Part shown: positions 8,847-15,755 of the stretch, one piece after another
How the letters are laid out: the number at the start of each line of letters is the position of its first letter
Numbering within the stretch: the stretch's first letter is position 1
Source: a virus
Virus record (IMG/VR): IMGVR_UViG_3300024259_000010
Span: 1 to 64,000 of that record
Length of the DNA: 64,000 bases
Direction: 5' to 3' (one strand)
The notes under the pieces: generated by a model
What the model saw: only the letters and a program-made list of their open reading frames with translations
What the model was told of the DNA's origin: nothing
The model's database searches: none
Translations under genes and position numbers: made by a program

Positions 8847-9389
8847 ATGAAAATAGAAATACTCACACCATTATTAGTACGCTGTCGCCGATATGGAATC
8901 TCATTTGATTATGGATGGGATGATGAAACTGATACATACAGATTAAAGCTATTCATAAATAAGACTAAAGTATATGATACTGGTCCGACTATGGAAATAG
9001 AAGCTGGTGTGCAGGAAGCTATTAAACGCATTGATAAAGAAAATGAAAATGGTGATCTTAATAACCATACTAATGTTATCGATGCTACTATTAATGTAGA
9101 TAAAGAAGATTCTGAGTTATTCCACAAGATCAAGGAAACTATTGGATTCTTACTTGGTGTACCTGAGAAAAAGATTACATTGAAATCAAGTATCGTAGAA
9201 GATCTTAAAGCTAATTCATTGGATTCAGTTGAATTGATCATGCAGATTGAAGAAGACTTTGGTGTTACTATCTTGGATGAGGACGCTGTTAAAATTAAGA
9301 CAGTGGAAGATATCTATAATTGGGCGGTAGCATATGGCTCACCTAGTTGTCGAGTACTTGCTGTAACTAAGATAACCAAAATAGATTAA
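8847..9389 (+). CDS. Acyl carrier protein with N-terminal extension
   Basis: Encodes 180 aa. Residues about 88-165 match acyl carrier protein: a helix with LLGVPEKKITL, then the phosphopantetheine site NSLDSVELIMQIEEDFGV (Ser124), then an acidic helix II-III region with TVEDIYNWAV. Host AcpS-type enzymes attach phosphopantetheine to this Ser; acyl chains are then carried on the thiol. The usual DSL reads NSL here. The first ~85 residues are not part of the ACP fold and are unknown. A phage ACP could divert host fatty-acid or lipid A synthesis or act as a cofactor for a phage enzyme; the role is not shown. Confidence 0.85.
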   Translation: MKIEILTPLLVRCRRYGISFDYGWDDETDTYRLKLFINKTKVYDTGPTMEIEAGVQEAIKRIDKENENGDLNNHTNVIDATINVDKEDSELFHKIKETIGFLLGVPEKKITLKSSIVEDLKANSLDSVELIMQIEEDFGVTILDEDAVKIKTVEDIYNWAVAYGSPSCRVLAVTKITKID

Positions 9390-9449
9390 TTAAGAATATG
9401 CAAATCTTGCTTTCAAAAAGTGAGTTTAATAATTTATATCCCTGAGTAT

Positions 9450-9871
9450 AATAAGTTGGTTATGCGGATTGCTTGTTTGCGGTCGGCCTGCTTATAACTA
9501 ATTGGGGTATATAAAATCCATGATGTACCGGCGTATCCTTCGGGGTACATTACCCACGTCATGGTCTAGTATATTGATTACTTGTTATTGTAACCCATAC
9601 GAGGGTTATTAGAGTATACGGTATCATGTTGATGATTCCTTGCCTGAAGACGGGCAAGTGGAGACAGTACTAAACAATATGCAAACCAGTAAACAGTCTG
9701 GCAGAACGGGGAGCAACTAGCCCGCCAGATGAGGACCTATACATTATTTATAGGAGGGTCGGGAGCAGTGGCCTTTTAAATCACTATCATGAAAAACAAT
9801 GATAGCACTGCCACCAATTTATTGATTATAAGATACTACTGGATTGTCCAGTAGTATCTTATATATTTTTT
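9450..9871 (+). ncRNA. Large structured non-coding RNA B
   Basis: No gene fits 9390-9893. AATAAGTTGG (9450-9459) pairs over 10 bp with CCAATTTATT (9814-9823). Inner helices include CCATGA/TCATGG (9518/9559) enclosing TGTACC/GGTACA, TAACCC/GGGTTA, CTTGCC/GGCAAG, TCTGGC/GCCAGA (9697/9724), CCTATA/TATAGG, and GCAGTG/CACTGC with CTATCAT/ATGATAG. The 5' strand could instead pair with ATAACTAATT near 9495, so two folds may compete. A possible sigma70-like TATAAT lies at its start. Family unknown. Confidence 0.6.
9830..9871 (+). terminator. Intrinsic terminator of RNA B
   Basis: AAGATACTACTGGA pairs with TCCAGTAGTATCTT (14 bp, loop TTG) followed by ATATATTTTTT. Confidence 0.9.
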
Positions 9872-9893
9872 AAAAATTAAAAAGGAGTATTAT

Positions 9894-10181
9894 ATGAAAT
9901 ATGTAATTGTAAATGATGGATGGGATACAGACCCAGTACCATGTGCTCATGTCTTCTCAGAAGAGATTGGTCACAAAATGGTTGTGGATATGAATACCCA
10001 AGTTATGAGCGCAGGTTTCTGTAATGTAGTGGACGGTCGAATGATTGTTCAAGTTGGTCGTCCTTCTGATTCATTAAATATTGGACCTGCACCTAATGAT
10101 GGAGATCTTCTAACAAAATTAATCCTCCAAGGCAAAGAGCCTATGGATATTGTACGTGAGCGAAGGGATGCTAATGAATAA
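9894..10181 (+). CDS. Hypothetical protein
   Basis: Encodes 95 aa with AAAAAGGAGTATTAT before the ATG. Acidic, predicted alpha/beta, no domain recognised. Its 3' end overlaps the start of the alarmone hydrolase gene, so the two are translationally linked. Confidence 0.8.
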   Translation: MKYVIVNDGWDTDPVPCAHVFSEEIGHKMVVDMNTQVMSAGFCNVVDGRMIVQVGRPSDSLNIGPAPNDGDLLTKLILQGKEPMDIVRERRDANE

Positions 10182-10695
10182 AATAACTAAAATGAAATTA
10201 TGTGTATGGTGGTTCCATCGTGGTCAGAAATATGGTGAGTTGCCATACACATTCCACTTAAATCAATGTTTTGATAGACTACTTGGTTTACACTGTGTAG
10301 ACGTAGATCTACTATGTGCTATGCTTGGTCATGATCTATTTGAAGATACGAAATGTTATTATGCATTTGTTGAAAAACATTTTGGATATCGTGTAGCAGA
10401 GTTGATCAAGGGTATGACTAAGAGTCAAGGAGCTGATTATACGAAGTATGTCAAATCTATTACAAAGAGGACTGAATATCGTAAGGATGTTATGATCCTT
10501 AAAATGATTGATAATATTTGTAACCATACTAATAGTTACATGACTCGTGACCGTAGACGTATGACTAAGTATGAAGGTTCGTTAGGTATATTGCGAGAAA
10601 CATGTGATATGTTATTACATACCAAATCTATATCTGAAATGGATGCGTTACATCAGTTAATAGCGTCTATGGCAGTCCCGACAATTGAGGAATAA
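10174..10695 (+). CDS. Putative small alarmone hydrolase (SpoT/MESH1-type HD domain)
   Basis: Encodes 173 aa. The layout follows the RelA/SpoT hydrolase domain: HRGQKYGELPYTFH (His28), then MLGHDLFEDT with His53-Asp54 and Glu57-Asp58, then FGYRVAELIKGMTK, and a late KMIDNICNH (Asp). All expected Mn-binding and ED motif residues are visible. No synthetase or regulatory domain is present, so it would only degrade (p)ppGpp-type alarmones. This could keep nucleotide synthesis on during infection or neutralise toxic alarmone synthetases. I chose the ATG at 10174, with GAAGGG 6 nt upstream; an earlier in-frame ATG at 10168 is possible. Confidence 0.8.
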   Translation: MNKITKMKLCVWWFHRGQKYGELPYTFHLNQCFDRLLGLHCVDVDLLCAMLGHDLFEDTKCYYAFVEKHFGYRVAELIKGMTKSQGADYTKYVKSITKRTEYRKDVMILKMIDNICNHTNSYMTRDRRRMTKYEGSLGILRETCDMLLHTKSISEMDALHQLIASMAVPTIEE

Positions 10696-10712
10696 ATTAA
10701 AGAAAGAAAAAT

Positions 10713-10952
10713 ATGAATGATCATGAAATTTTATTAAAACATTATACCATACGTAGAGGTAGTAATGTAATATTCTTTATAATGAATGGTATGTTCACAT
10801 TAGGGTTTGCATATTTATTACCTGCGATAACGGTTGAGTATAATCCAATCACACCATTACCATGTATGCTTGTATGTATATATTTTGGTATAAAGTATAT
10901 ATATACTAATCGTATATGTAAAGAATTAACGAATAAATTAAAAGGAATATAA
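10713..10952 (+). CDS. Small two-span membrane protein
   Basis: Encodes 79 aa. Two hydrophobic segments (VIFFIMNGMFTLGFAYLL and CMLVCIYFGIKYIY) with charged ends suggest an inner-membrane protein. It is followed 1 nt later by another membrane-anchored gene. Confidence 0.75.
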   Translation: MNDHEILLKHYTIRRGSNVIFFIMNGMFTLGFAYLLPAITVEYNPITPLPCMLVCIYFGIKYIYTNRICKELTNKLKGI

Positions 10953-10953
10953 T

Positions 10954-11358
10954 ATGAAAATTACTGGAGAAATGAAGTCCAAAATAGTATTTGGATTAAT
11001 TATATCAGTATGTGTATTAATTGGAGTATATTGTCTGATCAATATTAATCTCCCATCGAGTGATACTGTTATTTATCGTGTCTCAAACTTGGTAGAAGAA
11101 ACATCACGTGATGTATCATCTACTAGTCGTAAAGAAATTATCGACATGTATGAGATTGAATTAAATAAAGGCATTGCATTAGTTGAAGATATTATTGTCG
11201 AAGAGGAAGTAACCTTCTCTCACCGATGGAGATATAAGAGATTAATGGATAGACTTGAAACAGTTGATAAACTAGATCGACTATATATAGATCTTGCCAG
11301 TATGCAAGAATCAGTTTCTCATTGTAGGATTACGAGGAAACATGTTGAAAAAGAATAA
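10954..11358 (+). CDS. Membrane-anchored protein, single N-terminal span
   Basis: Encodes 134 aa. Residues about 10-30 (IVFGLIISVCVLIGVYCLI) form one membrane span. The rest is helical and charged, probably periplasmic. SD AAAAGGAATATA precedes the ATG. Function unknown; it forms a pair with the previous membrane gene. Confidence 0.75.
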   Translation: MKITGEMKSKIVFGLIISVCVLIGVYCLININLPSSDTVIYRVSNLVEETSRDVSSTSRKEIIDMYEIELNKGIALVEDIIVEEEVTFSHRWRYKRLMDRLETVDKLDRLYIDLASMQESVSHCRITRKHVEKE

Positions 11359-11413
11359 ACAATCATGTGGTAGATGTGGTGGACAACTACCAAACCGATG
11401 TTATATCAATTAA
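11342..11413 (+). CDS. Micro-ORF with CxxC motif, possibly frameshifted zinc ribbon
   Basis: Encodes only 23 aa with the metal-site start CGRCGG and a very good ribosome site (GAGGAAAC). After the stop, another frame continues LYQLISDGVKFCIPKKYK to a stop near 11458. A single frameshift near 11399-11402 would join the two parts into a ~38-aa protein. This may be a decayed small zinc protein. Confidence 0.4.
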   Translation: MLKKNKQSCGRCGGQLPNRCYIN

Positions 11414-11476
11414 TATCAGATGGTGTCAAGTTCTGTATACCAAAGAAATATAAGTAATTCATTTAGTTTTTAAGTA

Positions 11477-11484
11477 TATATTAC
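11477..11484 (+). promoter_or_regulatory. Early promoter element TATATTAC
   Basis: AAGTATATATTACTTTATT lies 42 nt upstream of the micro-gene at 11526. It would also drive structured RNA C, making that RNA an early transcript. Confidence 0.75.
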
Positions 11485-11525
11485 TTTATTGCAATCTGGA
11501 CATAACTTCAGAGGAGGAATAAATT

Positions 11526-11630
11526 ATGAGTAAATTATATGACGATGACCCATTGGACACTACTAATTATACACCATCTGACGATGACCGTCAAGATGAA
11601 CAACAAGATGGCGAAGACGCTTTGGATTAA
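11526..11630 (+). CDS. Acidic micro-protein
   Basis: Encodes 34 aa, about a third Asp and Glu, with repeated DDD/DDDR stretches. An excellent ribosome site (GAGGAGGAATAAATT) and the early promoter upstream support it. Very acidic early phage peptides sometimes mimic DNA; here this is speculation. It is the only coding part of the transcript leading into RNA C. Confidence 0.6.
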   Translation: MSKLYDDDPLDTTNYTPSDDDRQDEQQDGEDALD

Positions 11631-11639
11631 ACTCGTTTG

Positions 11640-12525
11640 GGTGAGTATAAACCGATGTGGATCGGACTCTGTAAATCAAACAACAATATGTAAGTCACTA
11701 GTACACGGTATCATTCCAGTGAGTAGGTGGCTATAAACAGTTAGAAATATCTGTAGCTCGAAACTATGAGCAGAGCATATGTTGATGTATGTAAGAGTAG
11801 CTTATTAGGCCCAACAGCGTTGAGAGAAGAGTTACCTACCACTTACCTAGTGGATGGACGAACCTACCAGGTTCAAACTTCTCTCAGGATAAGAATCACC
11901 TATGTTGTGTTATGAACTGCCTGTACCTAATCGGGTGGATTGTAACATAACCTCTAATAACGTCGAAAGACTTGATCTATTATAGATCAACGGGAATAAC
12001 TAAGAGTAGGGGATAAGTCTGCTATAAGGACTCTTAGAAAAACCTGTGTCATCTTGATGCCTTATCGAGATGGTTGTGTGATGCTTTAACCGGGAGACTT
12101 AGAAGGAATATCTATGTCAGATCAGCAAGCGGTTAAGGTTTAAATATAGATGCTCATTAAGCACAAGGTGATAGCTTCATCTATGTGAGCAGTTGGTTAT
12201 TTCAAGAGTTGGAGTTTAGCGAGTTAGCACTTATCGTGTGAGCGTTTGCTCCAACCCTTGACCTATTTTATAAATCTCTTGATCTTTAATAATGATGTGG
12301 TACTTGTATACCAAATGTTTATGTCATTGTTATTGATCGGGCTCCACGTCTACGTCCTTTCATACTACGTAACGTCGGGTTAAGTAAACACAAAAAGAGA
12401 GAGTAAATCCTAGCCCTGGTTAGGTTGAGTCATCAGTGGATATTACAATAAGTTCTAAACATTGTAGTTGTGATATCCTGTTTCGGCACCTGATGACAAG
12501 AAACTTCTAATAGTTTCTTTTTTTT
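11640..12525 (+). ncRNA. Very large structured non-coding RNA C (~890 nt)
   Basis: No gene fits this block. Nested helices are visible throughout: GAGAGAAG/CTTCTCTC (11822/11878) enclosing two hairpins (CCACT/AGTGG, AACCT/AGGTT), GTTATG/CATAAC, TTGATCTA/TAGATCAA, CTAAGAGT/ACTCTTAG (12000/12030), and CATCTTGAT/ATCGAGATG. Further on are TTAACCG/CGGTTAA (12086/12130), TCAAG+GTTGGAG with CTCCAAC+CTTGA (12202/12249), and TCATCAG/CTGATGA (12430/12490) enclosing GGATAT/ATATCC and TACAAT/ATTGTA. It lies between an early promoter and a T-rich terminator. Size, ornate branching and phage origin resemble GOLLD/ROOL-class RNAs; the family is not proven. Confidence 0.65.
12498..12525 (+). terminator. Intrinsic terminator of RNA C
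   Basis: AAGAAACT pairs with AGTTTCTT, followed by a run of T. Confidence 0.85.
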
Positions 12526-12547
12526 AATTTCATGTGTTATTTAGGTA

Positions 12548-12555
12548 TATATTAC
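12548..12555 (+). promoter_or_regulatory. Early promoter element TATATTAC
   Basis: AGGTATATATTACTTTTA, 35 nt upstream of the start at 12591, restarts transcription after the terminator of RNA C. Confidence 0.75.
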
Positions 12556-12590
12556 TTTTATGAGAAAGCATTTTAAATGAAAGGAATACT

Positions 12591-12923
12591 ATGCGTAGAA
12601 AACATAAACTTAAATTACAAAGAAAATTCTCTATTATAGATAGATTATTATATCGTAAAGTATTTAACTGTAATGATTCCAAATTAGTACTTGTTGATAT
12701 GGTCACCGCATGTATTAAGTATCGTAGTGAAATATTGAAGTTATATAAACTGGCTAAGATACAATGTGATTATGAATTTACTATGGAGCAACCAGAATCT
12801 CTAGAAGGTCTATATAATGAATTATGTTATATATCAGATCGATTTGGATGCATACATCGTATACAATTGATGTTAAATACACCAGAGTACTATGATAATT
12901 TAAACACGATGTTGGAGGAATAA
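12591..12923 (+). CDS. Hypothetical basic helical protein
   Basis: Encodes 110 aa with GAAAGGAATACT before the ATG. The N-terminus is very basic (MRRKHKLKLQRKF), the remainder helical. First gene of an early operon that ends with the ATPase and tRNA-Met. No domain recognised. Confidence 0.78.
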   Translation: MRRKHKLKLQRKFSIIDRLLYRKVFNCNDSKLVLVDMVTACIKYRSEILKLYKLAKIQCDYEFTMEQPESLEGLYNELCYISDRFGCIHRIQLMLNTPEYYDNLNTMLEE

Positions 12924-12925
12924 CT

Positions 12926-13255
12926 ATGTCATTAGTAACACCATATGTAGATGAGAAAACACAGAAGCTTCATATACTACGATCTCTAATAATGAATTAC
13001 TATGCTGTTGAAGGTCATGGTACAGGTGGTAGTTTACATATTGTACTAGATGATCATAATTACGAACGCACTCATATTAAATTCTGCCTGGATGAGGCTA
13101 AGAAATGTAAAGATCTTATGGGTATTGAAATAGCAACTCGTATGCTTGAGTTCTCTGATGAAGAGAATAAAGTATTGGTAGAAACAGGTTGGGAAATTGA
13201 TGAGTTAATAGGTAGTTCATATAAAGCAGCCTACATCATGGCATATAAGAAATAG
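12926..13255 (+). CDS. Hypothetical protein
   Basis: Encodes 109 aa, starting 2 nt after the previous stop with GGAGGAATAACT as ribosome site. Acidic, mixed alpha/beta. No motif recognised. Confidence 0.78.
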   Translation: MSLVTPYVDEKTQKLHILRSLIMNYYAVEGHGTGGSLHIVLDDHNYERTHIKFCLDEAKKCKDLMGIEIATRMLEFSDEENKVLVETGWEIDELIGSSYKAAYIMAYKK

Positions 13256-13269
13256 AAAGTATTGAATAG

Positions 13270-13773
13270 ATGGAAATAAAGATACACTACGATTTTACAG
13301 ATGGTACTGAACTTAGTTATGTAGAAGGTCTTGAAGCTATTGATTTAAATCTAAGCTTTACTACTAACTGCTTTGAGTTCTTTACCTCTGATAGATCATG
13401 TGAAGTGATTGTAGAGAAAGCCAGTGGTCGTTATATATCTATGCAGGAAGTTCTTGCTAATGATAATTTTTATACACGTAAGCATATTCGTAAGGCACAT
13501 AACCTACGCAAGATGTTAGTAGCTGGTGGTTTTAAATGGAAGGGTGATATAATTTCCCCTAACCAACAGATGATAAATACTATAGACCCTCTTATACTTA
13601 ATCAGTTTAACGATACAGAAGGACGTGGATTGAAAGACCATGAGATTGGTGCATTGGTAAATGTATTATCTATACATCTTAGTAAGTATATTAAGTTGGG
13701 TTTCTTACGAGAAGCTATATCAACTGTAACTAAGAAGTTTCTTAATGACACAGGACTTAGATATAACAATTAA
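13270..13773 (+). CDS. Hypothetical protein
   Basis: Encodes 167 aa with a weak ribosome site (GAAAGTATTGAATAG). Beta-rich first half, helical second half. The gene is followed 11 nt later by the ATPase, with which it may function. No domain recognised. Confidence 0.78.
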   Translation: MEIKIHYDFTDGTELSYVEGLEAIDLNLSFTTNCFEFFTSDRSCEVIVEKASGRYISMQEVLANDNFYTRKHIRKAHNLRKMLVAGGFKWKGDIISPNQQMINTIDPLILNQFNDTEGRGLKDHEIGALVNVLSIHLSKYIKLGFLREAISTVTKKFLNDTGLRYNN

Positions 13774-13784
13774 AGGAAACACCA

Positions 13785-14372
13785 ATGATACAAAGTATTA
13801 CATTTGCAAAGGAACTCTTTTGTTTCAAAGTAGGAGATTCATATGACTTCAAACCATTAACATTATTGGTCGGAGATCAAGGGTGTGGTAAAAGCACTAT
13901 ACTGAATCTATTGGGTAAGCAAGGTATGTATGGTAGTACGCAAATGGTAAACATTGAAGTTGGTAAGAATGACAATGGTTTCATTCACCATGATTTTGAA
14001 ATGGCTAGTCATCGTACTAATACTAGCGGACCAAATCCATACTCACCTGATTACAATGACCAGTTGATTAGAATGATTGATTCTAAGTCTATGTCTCACG
14101 GTGAAGCCACTAAGGTTTCCTTTGAAGATTTTGATAGAATTGAAACAGATATTCTTATATTGGATGAACCCGATATGTCACTGTCTATGCGAAGTGTACA
14201 TATGTTAGTGGAACATGTTAAACGATGGATTGATTCAGGTAAGCAAGTTATCTTGAGTTGTCATCATCCGTATCTTATAGAAGCTTTTGATGAAGTATTA
14301 TCCTTGGAACATAAACAATGGATGTCATCTAAAGAATTTATAGAATCACATAATTTAAAGATGGACCTGTAG
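13785..14372 (+). CDS. ABC/SMC-type ATPase (AAA_21-like)
   Basis: Encodes 195 aa. Walker A is GDQGCGKST at residues 30-38. A signature-like SHGEATK follows, then Walker B DILILDEPD and the H-loop region ILSCHHPYLIEAF. This is a compact ABC-type ATP-binding domain of the SMC/RecF/AAA_21 kind with no membrane part, so it is a soluble ATPase rather than a transporter. Partners are unknown. Its stop codon TAG lies inside the acceptor and D region of tRNA-Met, a 10-nt overlap. Confidence 0.85.
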   Translation: MIQSITFAKELFCFKVGDSYDFKPLTLLVGDQGCGKSTILNLLGKQGMYGSTQMVNIEVGKNDNGFIHHDFEMASHRTNTSGPNPYSPDYNDQLIRMIDSKSMSHGEATKVSFEDFDRIETDILILDEPDMSLSMRSVHMLVEHVKRWIDSGKQVILSCHHPYLIEAFDEVLSLEHKQWMSSKEFIESHNLKMDL

Positions 14373-14439
14373 CTCAGTTGGTCAGAGCAGGACACTCATA
14401 ATGTCTTGGTCGGGGGTTCAAGTCCCTCCGGGTCCACCA
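14363..14439 (+). tRNA. tRNA-Met (anticodon CAU)
   Basis: Acceptor GGACCTG pairs with CGGGTCC, then A and encoded CCA. D arm GCTC/GAGC, anticodon stem GGACA/TGTCT with loop CTCATAA (anticodon CAT), T arm GGGGG/TCCCT-like with TTCAAGT. It could be elongator Met or a lysidine-modified Ile tRNA. It lacks the C1-A72 type mismatch of an initiator. Confidence 0.92.
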
Positions 14440-14444
14440 ACTTT

Positions 14445-14512
14445 TAGACAACACTAAGTATCGGCGAGAGAACGGTGTGGGGGAACAACACTATATAAGT
14501 GCCCTCTGTCTA
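14445..14512 (+). ncRNA. Small structured RNA after tRNA-Met
   Basis: TAGACA (14445) pairs with TGTCTA (14507), closing a branch with ACAC/GTGT and a GGG..CCC stem that contains CACT/AGTG. It starts 5 nt after the tRNA CCA and may be a processing element or a small RNA released with the tRNA. Confidence 0.45.
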
Positions 14513-14632
14513 TTTCAATTTTATTGATAATACTAATCCAAACTTCAAATATATAAAAAAGAGAGATAGGGTTAGGTTACATGAAACGAAAGGTATAAAA
14601 CTAAATCAATAAATAGAAACAAAGGAAACAAC

Positions 14633-14935
14633 ATGAGCGAACAAACAAAGAAATACCCACGACATCATATCACACTCAGCGACGGATCTTTATTATCATT
14701 ATCTGTTAATAAGAATCCGATACCTGATTGGGAACATATTGTGGAGGCATTTCCTAAAATCGTAAATACTGTAACTTTGGGAGAACTTGTCAAGAGGATT
14801 GATGATATCAATACCGACACGGTAGAGTATCACAATACTATTGATGAGGCTACTGATAAGTTCACTGGTGCAGGTGAAGAATATTACCTGTACACTGATT
14901 CATGTGATCGTCAACAACGCGTTGACGTGAGTTAA
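14633..14935 (+). CDS. Hypothetical protein
   Basis: Encodes 100 aa with AAAGGAAACAAC before the ATG. No domain recognised. A perfect hairpin follows the stop. Confidence 0.78.
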   Translation: MSEQTKKYPRHHITLSDGSLLSLSVNKNPIPDWEHIVEAFPKIVNTVTLGELVKRIDDINTDTVEYHNTIDEATDKFTGAGEEYYLYTDSCDRQQRVDVS

Positions 14936-14942
14936 TCAAAAC

Positions 14943-14976
14943 GTAGTCACTCTCCCTTAATTGGGAGAGTGACTAC
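14943..14976 (+). terminator. Perfect 14-bp hairpin, terminator-like without T run
   Basis: GTAGTCACTCTCCC pairs with GGGAGAGTGACTAC around TTAATT. The plus strand lacks a T tract after the stem (ACCTATTTA), so it may be a processing or mRNA-stability hairpin rather than a true terminator. Confidence 0.55.
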
Positions 14977-15001
14977 ACCTATTTAATCGAATGGAGATAT
15001 T

Positions 15002-15262
15002 ATGTTAGAAGACGGATTGGGTATACGAATACTAGATAATCCATTCACTGGTAAGAAAATAATAAGTATACCAAAGAGTAGGCAAAGAGCCAAACGCATA
15101 AATGCAATATATATGTGTGAGCGTGCTATTATAATGGGTGGACATTCTTATTATGTAAATGCTTATACAGCTATGCAAGAAGCGGGTATGCAAAAGTGGC
15201 CGTTTACAGAACAAGAAGAAAATGAACTTTTAGAAAGAGATCAAATAAAGGCAAATATATGA
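15002..15262 (+). CDS. Hypothetical small basic protein
   Basis: Encodes 86 aa with ATGGAGATATT as ribosome site. Basic N-terminal half (KSRQRAKRINAIYM), acidic C-terminus. It overlaps the following micro-gene by 4 nt (ATGA). No domain recognised. Confidence 0.75.
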   Translation: MLEDGLGIRILDNPFTGKKIISIPKSRQRAKRINAIYMCERAIIMGGHSYYVNAYTAMQEAGMQKWPFTEQEENELLERDQIKANI

Positions 15263-15345
15263 AAAAGAAAATAGAAAGTAAAATTATTCCTGATAATAAA
15301 ATGCCAACAACTGATAAATCTGAAGACGAAGAAGAAGAAAAATAA
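15259..15345 (+). CDS. Charged micro-protein
   Basis: Encodes 28 aa: Lys-rich start and a Glu-rich tail. Start overlaps the previous stop by 4 nt and a ribosome site for the next gene follows (AAGGGAG), so it sits neatly in the operon. Function unknown. Confidence 0.5.
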   Translation: MKKKIESKIIPDNKMPTTDKSEDEEEEK

Positions 15346-15357
15346 GGGAGTATTAAT

Positions 15358-15498
15358 ATGTGTAAAGTAGATGATGGTAGAAAAGATGATGACTGTCGAA
15401 CATGTGGTGATGACAAAAGTAATAACTATACAAGCCAGTCTGGTAATAGTGTCTGTGGTTGCGGCACTCCAAGTCACACAGATAGTAAAGGTAAATAA
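15358..15498 (+). CDS. Cys-rich micro-protein
   Basis: Encodes 46 aa with two Cys pairs, CRTCGD near residue 13 and CGCG near residue 33, so a small zinc-binding knuckle is likely. AAGGGAG lies before the ATG. Confidence 0.6.
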   Translation: MCKVDDGRKDDDCRTCGDDKSNNYTSQSGNSVCGCGTPSHTDSKGK

Positions 15499-15501
15499 GT
15501 T

Positions 15502-15681
15502 ATGGCAACAAATCCAGTAGGTAAGGGAACAAAGACGATTGGTTTGAATATGTCTAAGAAGATGGCAACGACTCTTGAGAAACGAGCTGCTTCTATGCAT
15601 ATCTCCACCAGTAAGTACTGTAAGATAATCTTACAGCAATGGATCGACTCTGGTAAAAAGTTGACCCTTAAAGAAGATTAG
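15502..15681 (+). CDS. Ribbon-helix-helix-like small DNA-binding protein
   Basis: Encodes 59 aa. A short strand (KTIGLNMSKKM) followed by two helices (TTLEKRAASMHIS, SKYCKIILQQWIDSG) is the pattern of Arc/CopG-type repressors, which dimerise and insert a beta ribbon into DNA. It is the last gene before a terminator. Target unknown. Confidence 0.65.
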   Translation: MATNPVGKGTKTIGLNMSKKMATTLEKRAASMHISTSKYCKIILQQWIDSGKKLTLKED

Positions 15682-15693
15682 CTTCTATGATAT

Positions 15694-15719
15694 AGGCACC
15701 TTCGGGTGCCTTATTTTTT
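15694..15719 (+). terminator. Intrinsic terminator with UUCG loop
   Basis: AGGCACC-TTCG-GGTGCCT followed by ATTTTTT. Confidence 0.9.
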
Positions 15720-15755
15720 CACACATACTATCTATTATATAAATAGGAGATTATT

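Noticed and set aside
11539-11736. 65-codon frame overlapping the acidic micro-gene and RNA C
   Set aside because: It is out of frame with the well-initiated gene at 11526 and runs into the structured RNA.
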